NCBI GenBank assembly: GCA_902470805.1
Contig: CABRHX010000039.1
Span: forward strand, 1 to 6,765
Reading direction: 5' to 3'
DNA from: an uncultured Collinsella sp.
Lineage (GTDB): Bacteria; Actinomycetota; Coriobacteriia; Coriobacteriales; Coriobacteriaceae
Length of the DNA: 6,765 nucleotides
Shown: positions 6,644 through 6,765 of the stretch, in pieces
Numbering within the stretch: position 1 is the first letter of the stretch
Layout: every line of letters begins with the position of its first letter
Program-made: the position numbers and the translations under genes
The notes under the pieces: model-generated
The model's input: only the letters and a program-made list of their open reading frames with translations
Database searches by the model: none
Told to the model about the DNA's origin: nothing

Positions 6644-6765
6644 GTACAGGTTTTTGTATCTTTCGACATAGGCAATTATACGAGCAATTAATCAGCGTTT
6701 GCCCAGATTACGCAAAATGTACTGCTAGTAGGTACATCTCCATACCCCTCTACAAAAATCTGTAC
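6644..6765. repeat. Inverted repeat reaching the window edge
   Basis: GTACAGGTTTTTGTA (6644-6658) and TACAAAAATCTGTAC (6751-6765) are inverted copies matching at 14 of 15 positions, 92 bp apart. The right copy is cut by the window edge, so the repeat may be longer. The left copy also lies within CAAAAAGGTACAGGTTTTTG (6638-6657), whose ends are complementary over 6 bp. A smaller dyad, ATGTAC/GTACAT, lies between them (6718-6723 and 6732-6737... ends approximate). They may be paired operator sites for a gene off the right edge, or a dispersed element. Confidence 0.65.
6654..6682 (+). promoter_or_regulatory. Weak candidate promoter for a gene beyond the right edge
   Basis: TTGTAT (6654-6659) and TATACG (6677-6682) are 17 nt apart on the plus strand. 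The -35 overlaps the left copy of the edge inverted repeat, which would fit repression by a bound protein. On the minus strand TATAAT (6680-6675) is a perfect -10 but has no recognisable -35. No gene follows within the window to support either reading. Confidence 0.25.

Overview
The window is GC-rich bacterial DNA. Its gene content and style (a three-gene anaerobic glycerol-3-phosphate-type oxidoreductase cluster with a DUF1667 protein, a small two-helix zinc-ribbon membrane protein, and a short threonyl-tRNA synthetase, all with Gram-positive-style GGAGG ribosome sites) suggest an anaerobic gut actinobacterium of the Coriobacteriia, most likely Collinsella-like. That assignment rests on pattern recognition and was not tested by a search.

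Layout: positions 1-399 hold no gene I can defend. They contain several fold-back structures: a plus-strand terminator-like hairpin (206-227), a minus-strand terminator (228-251) and an 88-nt inverted repeat (264-351). Positions 400-3616 are a tightly packed minus-strand operon. Read 5'->3' it encodes a GlpA-like FAD oxidoreductase with a C-terminal BFD-type [2Fe-2S] domain (3616-2159), a second FAD/NAD(P) oxidoreductase (2157-802) and a cysteine-rich DUF1667 protein (798-400), with gaps of only 1 and 3 nt. A perfect 15-bp palindrome lies 17 nt upstream of the first start codon and is a candidate operator. These three proteins probably form one redox complex that oxidises sn-glycerol-3-phosphate or a related substrate.

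Positions 3617-4101 separate this operon from a divergent gene. They hold the most unusual structure in the window: six copies of a 16-nt sequence in alternating orientation, forming three hairpin units of 57 nt that repeat with an exact 80-bp period (3786-4002). To the right, on the plus strand, are a 143-aa membrane protein with two zinc ribbons (4102-4533), a strong hairpin (4639-4669), a promoter and structured leader, and thrS (4769-6532). The ThrS has intact editing and catalytic residues but lacks most of the N-terminal TGS domain. Two tandem terminators follow. The last ~110 nt hold a second inverted repeat that runs to the window edge.

No insertion sequence, tRNA, rRNA, cas gene or recognisable defence gene was seen. 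The candidates for undescribed biology are the intergenic repeats, above all the 80-bp-period array, followed by the 88-nt fold-back and the right-edge repeat.
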